From positions 189,649 through 253,648 of the forward strand of contig VZTJ01000081.1 in the NCBI GenBank assembly GCA_013397795.1: a DNA stretch of 64,000 nt. The letters run 5' to 3'. This DNA comes from Orthonyx spaldingii (lineage: Eukaryota > Chordata > Aves > Passeriformes > Orthonychidae). Positions 13,829 through 27,300 of the stretch are shown here, in pieces. A model generated the notes under the pieces. It was not told where the DNA came from. It did not search any database and worked only from the letters and a program-made list of their open reading frames with translations. How positions within the stretch are numbered: the stretch's first letter is position 1; each line of letters begins with the position of its first letter. A program made the position numbers and the translations under genes.

Positions 13829-16800
13829 ACAAACACACAGAAAAAACAACCATACACTGTCCTGTATATGCCACCTACCATTAAAAGAAGGTGCAGGTCT
13901 TCAGTATAGTGATTTGAAACAGCTACTGAGAAAAAGGTTAAAGTTTTAAAGGAAAAGTCACCATGTGACTACCATGGTGTCAGAAACCATGTCAACCCTT
14001 CTTTGAGACAAAGGATGGACTAAATATTTCCTGCACTGATTTTTTCATGAATTTATGATTATTCAGCTATTGTAGGAGCTAGAAAGTTCAGTTTTAATTA
14101 GTCTGAAATAGGAAAATGCCCTTCATTCTGCTGATTTTGTTCTGATAATGTAACACACATAGTATTTCATGTGGTGGAAGCAGATGAAGACCTGTAAAAG
14201 CTGTGGTGGTGTAGGGACCATAGCTCTTCAATAAGCCCTAGCCATAGCCTAGCAGCTGAACAGCCATACATACCTTTTCTGGCCAAGAGAAGCACAGAGA
14301 GAGGCATGATTTATCTTAGCAAAAACATCTCTACATTATTCACCAAAAAAAGGTTGTTGGTCCAGTGGACACTTTTGTAGAGATTCTTTCTGCACTTCGG
14401 GGTATTCTTAGCAACTGACCTTAGCAACTGATCTGAGTTTCCTCCTTTGCAGCAGGACCCAAGCAATGAATCAGACTGGTGTGCTGGAAAGAGAGAATGT
14501 AAGTATATAGGCAGGGATGGTGGTGAAGCAAACTGCAAAGTGCTCCATTAAACACATCACCTCAATGTCTGCCCTCAGAAATTCACGTCTCCAGGATGAT
14601 CTTCTCTTTTGAGAAGTGGTCCTTTTTATAAGGCAGGAAGCATTAGGTATGCTCATATCTCAGTCAAAGAGTTTCCTACGCAGTGCCAACAGTTATTCAG
14701 CAGTACTCATTATGCAGGTGAGCTACACCACAGTGCTGCTACTCTGCAACACTCTGCAGATCTCTATGCACCATATGCACAATGTCTGAAATATAAGCAA
14801 ATTTATGCTGCACTCATCCTTTTTGTGGTTATTAGTGTCACTTAGTATCATCTTCCTCCAGCAAATTGACTCACCAAGCAAAATGCACAAGTGCACTTTA
14901 AAGCGGATCACATTATCACGCCTACTTCTTCTGAAGAGCCAAGTGTCATTACTACTTTTCACAAGGAATAACTGCCTAAATTGTTACACATTCTGCAGTG
15001 CATCAACAGTGCTCTTTGTCCATTCAGTTTGCAGTTCGGGAGAGTGATGGAACAGTAATGCATGTCTATCTCATTGTTCTACATGGAGAGATAAAATCTA
15101 GTGCTCACTTTATGCCTTTTTAAGTGTTAGGGTATTTGTTTCTGAAGTCTTTTCATCAAGATATGCAGTTGTATATCACCTCTAAGGCCCTGATCATATT
15201 TCAGGTGTCAACAAGGTATTTTCATTAAAATCACTATGTTTACTTGAAAAGTATATTAGAGGTTTTTCTCTCAACACTACTGATTAGACGACATATCCTA
15301 ACTGCACAGTTAATTTCACGGTCAAGTGTAGACAAAAAGGACTAATGATGGCCAAATGCTGATAGAATTTTACTTCCAAAATATTTTCATGTTATTCACT
15401 AGCACTCTTTCTTCCTCTGTGTGTATTTTCTAGAAGGTAGATGAAGTATCAAAGAAATACAAGGATGCAGACTGTTAAATGGTAAGATTATGGGTAAACC
15501 CATGAACTTGGAACCAGAAACCAAGAAATAAAATATCAGAAAGAAGAATTTTGGCTAAGAAACAGAGTGAGAAGGCCTGCTAAGGGTCAGAATTGAGAAC
15601 AACCAGCAATTTACTAAGCTGAAGAGCAAAGCCAGAGCCCAGTAAAACTCCATATTATACTCTTAGAGCTGAGACGAGAAGCTGCTAGTGCTTGAGCTAG
15701 ACAAACTATGGTCACTCAATGTCCAAAGATGAGGGTTAAATAAACTAGAAAATAACCAGAGGAATAAAGTTGTAGCCAGGAATTACATTATGCAACCACA
15801 CACTGAGAGAGCTTCTTATGCTTGATTGCTACAACTGTCTCTACCCAGAATTTTATGTGGGTCACCAGCCTTCTGAGAGACTGCCTGTGGTAGCCTGGTG
15901 GCTTTTTGCACTTTGATTGCTCAGGAGAGCTTGTCAAGAAGCTGTCAAGAAAGCCACCAAAGTAGACACTTGAATTCAGATCTCAGTGACTTTTGATGGG
16001 ACTGACCAACCTTTGTGCTGTTGAAAACCCACTCCTTGTTCTCTGCAAAGTGGTGGCTTCCCACATGGTCTGTTATGTTTACAACTAAGATTATTTGGTG
16101 GTTTTGTGACCTCCTCTCACTCATTGTCACTTCACTTAATGTCATGGCAAAAGAAGGGTAATCATTCTCTTTTTTGCAATTGTAACTAAAATGCTCCCAG
16201 AGCAGAGGGTATGTGTTGGCCAAGGTCTGTATTATGCAACTGTATGCAGATCACTGTGAATTGCATCGTCCATCTAGTTCAGTGATGCAGCACCAAGGTC
16301 ACTGGGCAGTTTTAAGCTAATGATGAGACCATAAGTCTAATAAATGTGCTTGGTAATCACAGTAAACATATTGTCATTGTCGCAGATGTTATTCTTTCAA
16401 AAGCACTTGGTAAACAACTAAAACATAGCCCTTGTGTTTGCTTTGACCTCTCCTAAGAATGCACCACCAGGAACATTGAAGAGATGAGATTGTTTATGAA
16501 GACACATCACAGCCTACAGCTACACAATTGGTACTCCTCGTAGAACTCTTGCAGTTTGCTTAGCATAAACAGGCAAGAGGCTAACTGAACATGAATCAGT
16601 GACATTTTGACAGAGAGTAGATTTTGGAAAGGAACATATCCATGAGTGACACCAACGCAGGCAGAGATCAATTTCTTATTACAATGATCTAGGCAGGTTG
16701 ACATTAATTATGCAGTTGATTTTTGTAGCCATTATGCAGCAGTAACCCATTACTTGCTGATCCAGTAACCTTTTGTTATCTTTCAGGACATACATTAACC

Positions 16801-17032
16801 AGTAAATGCATTGTATCACCGTGAGGTTTGTCATTATGTGCGGTGATTTCCCACAGGGCTTATCAGATGCTGCAATTGCTGTTTTCTTGGAAGAATATAC
16901 ATCATCTTCCAGGCTGGGTCAACAGTTTGTTGATGTGGCCTGAAAAAGTGGCAATCTAGTGTTCAGAACTTGTTGCAGCTCCAGTGTCTTGCAACTCACC
17001 ATATATTTGTATATCTTTGTTTTTACATATGT

Positions 17033-17050
17033 GTATATATATATATATAT
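17033..17050. repeat. Short (TA)n microsatellite
   Basis: An 18-base TA run within a wider TATA-rich patch. Confidence 0.85.
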
Positions 17051-19520
17051 CATATATTCTTATGTACATCCTGTATTCTTATCTGCTAGGCACAAAGAAG
17101 TCCACAATAGTCTGACCAATAAATATGCTCTTGACAATTAGGGACAAAAAGGAAATTTAAAACAGGCACAATTTCTTGAATTCTTGCTTCATTTATACCC
17201 ATTATTGATAGGAATAAAGATGAGTAATCAACCTTACTGTAAAATTCACTTAAGATCATGTAGTGAAAGGAAAATGCCAATATGTGAAGATGGTTGTTTA
17301 GCAAGCCCCTGAAATAAAGTGGTGGCAAGAGAGGTCTAAGTCAAGACATAGAGGTGTCTTTTCTCATTCTCAAATGACATAAACAACACAGTCATGAAAT
17401 GAGGTCACTGTTTTATATATAAGCCCTCTGTGGCTTCCAAGTTAAAAAAATAGAAAAATATTACCCTTTGCTAATGGAGCATTTCCACCAAGAAGCACAG
17501 CACATGTCCAATTCAATGTGTCAGCAGCTTTCTGCCCTCCATTCAGCTTACCAACAGTTAAACCATTCAAGGTCTATATTATAACCTATTAGAGATGACA
17601 TGTGGCAAGATGATTTTTGATAGAGTGGACCTTTGGTACTACAGAAGTGGCCAGGGAGAGGAGGTCTCCGGATGCAACCCGACATTTTGTCAACAGCTGC
17701 TAGTCAGATATAAAACCACTTTATTACCCTTGCACAGTCAGCCACATGCTATAGTTTCCTCTCACTCAGAATATGTTCACTTTCATACCCTCCTGCATTT
17801 AGTTGCAATAGAACAGCATTACAGCAGAATGCTGCATGTTTGTTTCTGAGGGTGACCTTGAGTATGCCCAGCATACGAGAAGTGCAGTGAAAGGCAGGCA
17901 AACACTTTGTCTCCTCTGCCATACTGACTGTGTCCAACACTTGTATTACCCTTTGAATCAAAAGAAAGAACCTACAAAAGTGCCCATTTTTGTGTGTGAA
18001 TGCACATTCAGGACATTTCATGTGCACGCTATGAAGAACAAGAAACCAAAGACAGATTAGAAAATGTCATTCTCTACAATCATAATTATTTTTCTCTTTA
18101 TGCTCTGAAGCTTATTTGTAGTCTCATGAATTTTTTTAACTCTTTGGGGTGAGAAGTATGACTTAAAAATCAACATGTAAGCCCATACCATTTTATAATC
18201 CTATCTTTTGCAAGTTGAAAGTAACAGTTTGCCAGGATTTTATTTAAATTTTCATGGAAAAATATGAGGGAGTTTAATGACGGCCCAGGTAAAAGAAAAT
18301 ACACGAAAGCTAGACGATGTCAGGAAATCCTGTCCAGAGAGTCAGAACAAGAGTTTCTTACCAAATATACATGTTTTAAACTGATCTTAGATCAAAAGAA
18401 CCTTTATTTTTGATGAAGCTACGGTTTGTGATAGTGACTACAATATTTTTAGATGTAGGAAGTGCACACAAGAATAACGTGGTCAAGAGCATCACCATGG
18501 CTATGCTGACTTTGAGAAAGGAGAGCTAGGTAATAATGAGGAATCTTGTTTCAAAGACATAGAAGGGTATTTAAGACAGTAAAACCCTCTCAGTCAGCAC
18601 AGAGACTCCTGAAGGACACCATACTGGGAGCACAGCACCAGCATGTACCACATATTGGAAATCCCTTGGGAAGAGGTAAAATGAAATTGGCATAGAAAAA
18701 CAGTAAAGCAAGGGAAGTTACTGGAATTAATAACTTAGCATTCAAAATTATGAAGATGTGTCTCTGTGAAGAAAAGGAAAAAGTTACAAAACCTAAGAGA
18801 ATAAACATAAAACTATAATTAGACTACCATTTGCTTTGCAAATGTTGTGGTAAAATTTCAAGGTGTTCATTTTCCCCATAAGAAATTTGACTTGTCTGTG
18901 ATATCAAAAGACAAACTGATGGCTCGATTCACTGCTTCCCCTGCCATTCATATCATGCAGATCAGGATGGGAATGAATATAATGTGCTGCAGAATAAAGC
19001 CATTTTATATTTTAGACAGTAGGAATGATAATAGGAAGTGTAGGACAAAAATGGATCTAAATGTTTCTAAACCATCTTTTCTGAACTCTACAACCAGTGC
19101 AACCGTATGAATCTGTCCCCATTCAGACATGAGAATGCCATTAATGTATGGTAAATCAAAGTGCCTGATTTTTATATCCACACCCCGCAGTCACTTGACG
19201 TGTTTCTCTGTGCCTTATTACTGTCAGATTTACTCCCTGATACAGCAGGGCCAAATCCGTCATGTTTACAGTTGCTGATCTTCCAAATTCACACAATTCC
19301 CACTCACATACAACTAGATGCTGCCTAGTTACAGCCACGATTTGCTCCGGGGTCATGCCTCCAACTTGGTCTCTCTGTTCCTGTTTTCGTAGTCTTGCAG
19401 TAAAGAAACGGATAAACACAGCATTTTTTCCATAAATGACTTGTGACTTTTTTAAGGAATTGGCTAAGTATACATTACCTTTTGTTTACTTCTCATGACC
19501 TTTAGTCTGAAGTAGTTCCA

Positions 19521-19546
19521 CTGGAATTCAGTAAAATGAATTCCAG
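19521..19546. repeat. Perfect 10-base inverted repeat
   Basis: CTGGAATTCA and its exact reverse complement TGAATTCCAG are separated by six bases. The cause and function are unknown. Confidence 0.7.
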
Positions 19547-20816
19547 AATGGGTTGCATAAGAATACTTTAAAAAAAACCCAAATATGACAGCAATGAGAA
19601 ATATTTTTACCAAAGGCTCTTTCAATTCAGAAAGAGAGTCCACTAGCTTGAGGACAAACTGATCGTCTAATTTATGTCTGACCTGAAAAGGATTAGAAAC
19701 ACAATTACTTTTGTGTATTCTTGAGCAGTTTTGCCATCCTAAGCTTCCGCATACGTGCTTGCAGCACCAGGACCCTCTGTCCCAGAATCATTGGCCTTCT
19801 GTCTAGGAAGAGAAATATTTTGTTAACAATTCACCAAAGAGTTCTAAACAATCAATAATTTGAGGATAACCGAGATCACAGGAATATGCATCAAGAAGAA
19901 AGACACCCTTAAACACTGACGAAATACTCTGCTGCCGTTTATTTCCGTCACATTTCCACTTATTTCATCTATTTACGTTTCCTAGCTCTTTCTACATCTA
20001 CCTTCATTTTCTCTTTCACTTCATACTTAGATGTTTTTCATGTTGTGACTGTACACATCTCCAATTCCTCTTGATGGCTAGATATTTCTAAAATATTTTA
20101 AAATATCATCTTGTACATTCTGTGCTTCATTGCCATTATGAAAATGTTTAGCTCCTCTAAAAGTCAAAACAGTAAATAGATTTTTTGGGGGGGCAGATAA
20201 AATTACAGAGATTTGTATTTTGCTTGTTCAAATACAGTTATGCCTTTCAGGAGACATTTTTCGGAGTTGCCTTTATTTTGTGTGGTACTTTCCTGCATTT
20301 AGAACACGCAGTGATTTAGTGGCAATTTAAAAATATAATGTTACTATGCATTAAAAACAGTACAATGGTGTTTTGGACAGCAACACCTCTTAAAATTAAG
20401 AAAAAACAAGACGACATTCTTGGTTACCTCTGTTGCATCAGCCTGTTCTTGGCCAATTCTTCAATGTCACAAAGCAGGGTCACTCAGTCTTCTGTCACAA
20501 AGAAACCTCCAAAGCCATACATATCAATTCTGGATATTGATTACTAATGATATAAAATGGTAAGCTGGTTTTTTTAAAAAACAAAGAAATATGCATTTTC
20601 ACTTCATTTACTATGTGCATTAAACATTTACATAATTGCATTACAGTTACTCTCTAGCATATGTATTACATTATAAATACTCAAAACAGAATTTTTAATT
20701 ATAATTTATTTCTTTTTCTTCACTTTTACTACCTTCTCAACACAATTTCTTTTCTTTAAGCTGTAAGACTGTCAAAACATCATTATTTTGAGGCCATCTA
20801 CCTGTTAGCTTGATTT

Positions 20817-20822
20817 TTTATT
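20817..20822 (-). terminator. Candidate YIPF7 poly(A) signal
   Basis: AATAAA on the minus strand, 157 bases beyond the YIPF7 stop codon, is the first such hexamer downstream. A second lies at 20705-20710. Neither can be confirmed without transcript ends. Confidence 0.4.
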
Positions 20823-20978
20823 TCATTATCAGCCATTAGGAGAAAAACAGTAAGCCATAGAATCTAATTTTGTTAATGGAACTTAACGCAACTCTAGGCA
20901 ATCTGAAAATAAGTAAATAATCCCTTGCCCCTCCAACAACCATAAACAGAGTGTAAGAAGACTATCAGAAAATACATC

Positions 20979-21141
20979 TCAGAAAACTGTTAGAAGTGCA
21001 AAAAGTCCATAAAGTAAAGCACATGGGTATGCAATCAGAAGCTGCTGTCCTTCCATAGCCAATGCAGAGGTAAAAATTTTGGAGGCTGACAAACTGCACC
21101 ATCCAATAATAAACAGAGCTAACACAGTTCCTGGGATCCCC
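20979..21141 (-). CDS. YIPF7: YIPF7 coding exon 5 (last)
   Basis: The acceptor is CTCCTAG just right of 21141. The first base completes the Gln codon begun in exon 4. It encodes residues 205-257, mostly hydrophobic, with the family-typical stretches IIGWCSLSASKIF and AMEGQQLLIAYPCALLYG, and ends LLTVF before TGA (20979-20981). It forms the last membrane segments. Confidence 0.95.
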
Positions 21142-24100
21142 CTAGGAGAAAAAAAAAGACCACAAAGAAACATGAAAGAGCCTACATATTATTAAATGTC
21201 ATATCAAATCTTACCAAACTCAAGTTCATGTCTAGCAGCATATTGTTGATAAGGTGACAGCCACTGGAAGAACCAAGAACTAACTGACATAATGAAAGTC
21301 AAGCACAAGAGCAAATTAAAATTGTAACCATAAACAAAAAAGTAATTTGTTCAGCATGGATAAAAGCTTCATCAGAAGTACTGCTAAAAGGACTGTACAT
21401 TTCCAAATAAATCTTCTGGGCCTCCAGCAGATACAGCTGCTAAAGTTTAATATTAAATTTAGCCAAGCTCCTATTTCAGCTAAAATCATCTTATAGAAAT
21501 TGTTGGATTCTAAAATGACACTACAGACCCACTCTTTCATCAGGAAGACTGATGATCTGGAGGAGTTGCATTTTTGTAACACAGAGAACATATTTTAAGT
21601 GTGCTTTAGACTCTGAGGAGAGTCTCTGAAAGACTCACACCAGCTAGATGGGCAGAAAGGTCTCCCAGGAAAAAGCCTGACTGCACTTTTAAAAAAGGGA
21701 GCACACTGAGCACCAAGTAAGGAGTGGGAAAACGACCTCCAAAGAAAAATATTTTGCTCATCTTGGCATCCTTCTCTGCACACTGAAAGGACTGTGACTT
21801 TCCACCCTTCCTCTTGGTGACAGCTGGGCTCTTTTGAAGTTACATTGTGCCACCTTTCAGGAGCAGGGAGGCCTGGAGAACTGATGGTTATGGGACTATG
21901 GTTAAAAGGCCACTGAAATACTCCTGCAGATTACAGAGGGCTCACTATTAAACCCTGTGGGAACAAAATCTTGCCAATAAATAATGTTTCACATATGCTT
22001 TATTTGCACTCTATTTGCAGCCTGCTTCTGTAAAATGCATGAGATCATGTGTATAATACACTGCTGAAGTACATAATGAGATAGCTACTTTACACACTTT
22101 TGCTGTGTCAGTCTCAAGGACTTAGAGAAAGAATAAACCTCTGCCACTTCCTAAAGGCCTTCCTGGTGCCCCACTCTTCCAAAGCATCAGCATAACAGAA
22201 CCAGAAGGGAAAACAGACTGTGTGTATATATACATACTCAGGTAGGCCCTTTTATCAGAAATCATCTCCATTAATATCATTATTGCAACTAAACCATGAT
22301 GAATAAAGCTGTCCTTATGTAATTGATGTAGTTTACTTAATGCAATCATATCACATAAAATAGTTCATTTCTTAGCAATCCAGTCACCAGGCCAATAAGG
22401 TACTTGGTGTTGTCAGCTTTTGGGCCTTTGAGGGAGGAAGGAAAGAATTGATTTTACAGTGACTCAGCACCTCATTGCAACTTCAACAAGTTAAAAATAA
22501 AACAGTAAAGACCATGTGATTTAATATCCTCAGTTTAAGTGTTCTTTAAACCTATATAGTGGCATTCGGGGAAATTCCACTGGGCTTTGTAAAGCAAATT
22601 CTTGGCCTCTTCTCCAAGTAGAGTTACTAAGCTGTTCACCTAAATAGTGAGCCAGAAATTCAGGATTGGTATGGGTGGCTCTTTGGGCAGGTACCCATGC
22701 TGGCAGAGGGATGAGATGCAATAGGAACATACTGTGCAATGGCAATTTTCAGCTAGCATAATGACTCTTTAGGGGGCTATCACAAGGTAGCACAATTTAG
22801 AGCTGTGGCTGCTCTGCCTTGCACTGAAGTCCAATGGCCTCTCATGGTTTGTTCCAGGACTGGCAGAGAGCAGGATGGAAAGGTGACACAAAAATCGTAT
22901 TGGAATCAAGAGGTATTGCTGTGCACTTACAATTTCAACCATTGGTCTAACAGTGTGTTACTGCCAAAAGGAATGGTTTGGCAGAGAGCTTATGTCTGGC
23001 ATGCCCATGAGGGTCAAATCCTCTAGCACGGGAGAAAGGCAAAAAGCAGATGTCATGCTTACAGTGATGAAGAGGACCAGGGCTGTACTGGTGGGAAATT
23101 GAGATGGAGGGACACACGTGAGTGAACCCTTACCACTACTCTCTCTCTCACATTCTGCAGATGCTGTCACCAAATGGGTCCTTTGCATCAGATGGGTCTA
23201 AGAATTTCTTTCCCCATACTTACATTCATTTTCTTCATTGTTTAGTTAAGGAAGTAGCTTTATCGCCCTGTTTGAGGATTTGGTATTAAAGAATTGTTGT
23301 TGCTTTCTGCAGGAAAAAGGCCTATTGATATTTCTCACAGAAAGACGGCGTAATAAACTTGGGCTCACACATGATAACAGCATAGATGAGCACAAACAAA
23401 TCTAGTCCCATGCAAGTTTGAGTAAGAGAACCGGTTTTCTCCTTGGTACTATGCAAGGTAGTATTCAAATGTTCCATATTTTGTTTTATTTAGTTACAGG
23501 GAAATAGCTAATCATGAAATTTGAAAATTATTTGATTACTACATATCTTTGCCATAGATGAGTGCATTATCTTATGTGTGTTTTCAGTGAAAAAAAGTTC
23601 AGATTATTTCTTTGAACTCTGAAATAGAAATAATGTTTTATAAATATTTTTTAAAAAATCATGAATGTATTGCTCTTTCTTTTACCATTTAAAATAATTT
23701 TTAAATTAAAAAAAATTAAATGTATGTTGGATTTAAAAGTTGCCACTTAATTTTAATAGTATGTTTGAAATAGTTAACCTTGGTACTTGCTGTGTTCAAG
23801 CACTTTCATGCACCAAATGAGAAAGGACTGCAGAAAACTGTCAATAGGTACTTAATGTTATCAATTCATGTTAGAAATAACAGTTTAATTTTGTAAAAGC
23901 TATCACACTTTAGTATTTATAGATTTTCAAAAGATATGCTTTCTGTAAATTCACAGCATTTTACAAATGTGTGGTGTGTGCTTGGGGATTCCTTGTACAG
24001 ACAACAATACCCTGCACAGTTGTAACAGCTGGTTTGGAATTCACCCCAGCTGTCTTACAATTATGTATCTGCACATTTTATTAGGCTGGATTATTAAACA

Positions 24101-24303
24101 GGTTAATCAAGAAAATATGGGAAGTGTAGGAGAACAGAGAATAAACAGTTTCTTCAGTGTCACTATCATCCATCTTATCAAGGACAGCTCAGAAACACTT
24201 TAATGCATGGAATATGGTCAGGCTAAACCATCACAGCTCTACAGAAAAATGCAACAAGGATTTTGCCAAAACTTCATTCCACCACATAATTTCCTTTTTT
24301 AAA

Positions 24304-24340
<37 letters not shown>

Positions 24341-27300
24341 TATGCAAGAATGCTGCCTTTCCAAAGAAAACAAACAGGGGCATTTTCTTGTTCATCAGCT
24401 GCTAAGTTCCATATGTTACAGACTGGAGAGTTAAAAATACGAGAGAACAAAAAAGACTAAGGAGGGAAACCATCATTAATAACATGTTGACAGTAGGTAA
24501 AAGCACTGCTAAAGGCCTTCAGGCAAGATCTGGAACTTGCTTGTACTTTGCTGTGTGTGAACAGGGAGATAAACACTGTGTCTCAAAGGGTTTACCAAAC
24601 ATGGAGGAATGAGCGGCTTGCCAGAAAGTTTCCTATTCATAGAATATGGCTGAACAACCCCCCACATGTGCACAGATACATACATCACTACACATCTGGT
24701 TTTTCAAAGTATGCATTTATTTTCAGGTTTGCAATTGCACCACAATTATACCTCAGAATATACACCTCTACTGTGTCTTAAACACTTGTTCTAATTCTCC
24801 ATATCATTAAGGATTACTTGGCTATTTCATTCTGTCCCACAGAAGCCAGTAGGAAAGGAAACATAAAGGGAGGCCTGATGTTATGAATAAAAAAGAAACA
24901 GGAGAACCAGCTATATAAACCCAAAGTTCAGCAGTTGCTTTTAAAATTGATACCTGAATTTGGCCACTGTTGGCTCTACAAAACAAAACTCACATCTGAG
25001 GCTTCTGCAAAAATAAACAGCAGTCTCAGTTGTGGCGGTGGCCCAACCAGTGGCCCAGCCACTGGCTGAAGCCTCAGTGGGCGATGAACCATCAGCCCCG
25101 CCTGCCTTCTCCATGTGGTTAAATGAGAATGTAGAATGGGCAGACTATTCCCCTCAGGACAGTGAGTCTGAGGGGGATGGGGAAGGCAGGCTGGGGTAGT
25201 TTCCCGCCACTCACCCATGTCCATCAAGTTCCATCTCCTCCCCTGTTCCCTCAGAGTTATTTTAATATTCATTGGTTGGTTTAATATTCATACTGTTTTA
25301 GAAAGTCCTGTTGTTCTGTTATCCCCATTGGTATGTTTGAATTTGTCCCTCCTTCCCTTCCCTTCCCGGTTATTGGATGCCTGTCACAACCCATCACTTC
25401 CCTCATTGGTGTATCCCTGTTCTCCTCCCCCTTCTCTGGCCCTTTAAAACGCCCTGTAACCGTCCCTCGTTGCTCATTTTGTAGCCCTTGCTTTTGCTGC
25501 TAAGTTTTCCTGTCCCCTGGGAGCAGGGAATAAACACAAGACTGCTGCTACATTTGAGCCCCTCTCTCCTCCTTTGCCTTTGCTGTGTTCGCAACATTAT
25601 AACCACCGTCTGCTGCCAGCCCCAGCCTGGGCTAGGAGGCTAACAGCTCTTTTCAGAGCTCCCTCGGAGGCTTTTAAAGGCACGGAAAGCCTTGCTGACC
25701 AGGTGCTTTGGATCTTGTTGCCTGCTGACCAGCCAGGCAGTCAAGCGGACAGCGACACTCAGTCCAAGCGGAAAGCAGTGGAATTACAGACTCATAACAA
25801 AATGAATGTATACCAGCCTTCTCAAACACATTCCAATTTTGTCTGTTTCCACCTATACATACAAACAAAATTATGTTTTGCCTTACAGTTTCAGAAGCCA
25901 AAATTCACTATTTCCATTTACAAAATGTTTTGCACAACACCAGCCGCCTGACTTACTGTTCTCCACAGGATTCCTGTTGCCATAGACTGGTACTTACTGC
26001 AGTGAGAAGACGACTGCACAGGAGGACAGGATCACCATGGGCAGCAGGCAGTAGCCCAGGACACTTGCAACGCAGCCATGCGAGACTCCCGAGGTGCTCA
26101 TCAGGTTCAGCAGGGCATGCATGGCAAGGCACCCGATGGCGCTCATCCCATACACGTAGCCAAAATGAACTTTTCCCGCCTGGAATAAATATGAGTAAGC
26201 CTGAGGTGTTGGAGGTGAGCAGAGATCACAGCGGTAGCAGAAGACAGAATTAGATTTAGGTTTGTCATTTCTTGTTGTTGACACTCTCTCTGCTTCACCT
26301 ACATCAGTTCAGTTGTGAACCACAGCTGATATTTTTGGGTGATTTTTGCATAAAAATCATTCCAAGGGGCAATTGATAAAATATGCTGGTTGCTAACTTT
26401 AAAATTACAAGGCTGATTCTCAGTCTTACTGTCATTGGGCTCTGAACATAACTTCAGAGGAATTGCATGGGAGACTTGGGAAAGTTTAACTGGCAATAAA
26501 CTAAGCAGAAATTATGGAAATTTTGGAAAGTACATTTAAGTCATTAAAAATCATTTTAGTCTCAGGAAGGATCTTTTCAATAAGTGTATATGGGGTTGTG
26601 AAAAATTGTCCTAAGTAATATGATGAGCCAAGTTACCTGATATGCTTCACATTTTATTACAAACTTTCAGCTTTAATCAGGTCTGCAAAAAATTAGTAAA
26701 ATTTGGTTTAAAATATGCTTTTCAGGGTGAATGTGACCATTCTTCCCCTTGACTACCGTGGGAAAGCACATCTCTGTGCTTAGAAGTATATAAGAAGTTC
26801 ATTTCAACATAAAACTCAGCAGCAACTGTCAGCTTGTGTTCTTTTTTTTTTGTTCTAATGAATGAAAAAAATCCCAGATTTTTTTCCTTCTAAGGTTTAT
26901 TCCTTTGTTTGAATTTATTGCCTATGAAAGGTACCAGCCTGGCAGCCTGGAGCTTGATGTTTTCTAATTTATACACAAAGCTAGCAAAACAGACAACTGT
27001 GGCCACAGCACCACCAATTCCTTCATCTCCTGCCATCATTTTGAAGGATCACCTCCAGGCATAAGGGCATTGTTCAGGCCCCAAAATAAACAGCAGCAAA
27101 AGACTGTTAAATAATTTTTTCTCTCTCTTCAAGCTTCTAACAAATTAAATACTGAATGTTACCTATGCAATACTGTCATTTTCACATCTGTATATCAGAA
27201 AAACATTCATCAACCAGAAATCTGTTTTTCACTTAGAATTTTGTATCTTAATGATAGAATCACCTGTGAAGGAGAAAGTTCAGACCTGGAACTTAACCAT

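Larger units (their letters stand above)
7746..20978. other. Intergenic DNA downstream of YIPF7
   Basis: No gene is supported. The region holds AT dinucleotide repeats, a perfect 10-base inverted repeat at 19521-19546, and a 19-base inverted repeat carrying two octamer motifs at 13058-13127. Open frames here, including one of 83 codons on the minus strand at 9433-9684, have no recognised relatives. The region would contain the YIPF7 3' untranslated region at its right end. Confidence 0.55.
21142..25997 (-). other. YIPF7: YIPF7 intron 4
   Basis: A 4.9-kb intron in minus-strand order, donor GTAAGT and acceptor CTCCTAG. It holds an (AT)n microsatellite near 24309 and an LTR-like block at about 25.0-25.8 kb. 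No other gene was seen. Confidence 0.85.

Noticed and set aside
13532..13884. Overlapping open frames with long Tyr-Ile repeats
   Set aside because: They simply translate the (AT)n microsatellite.
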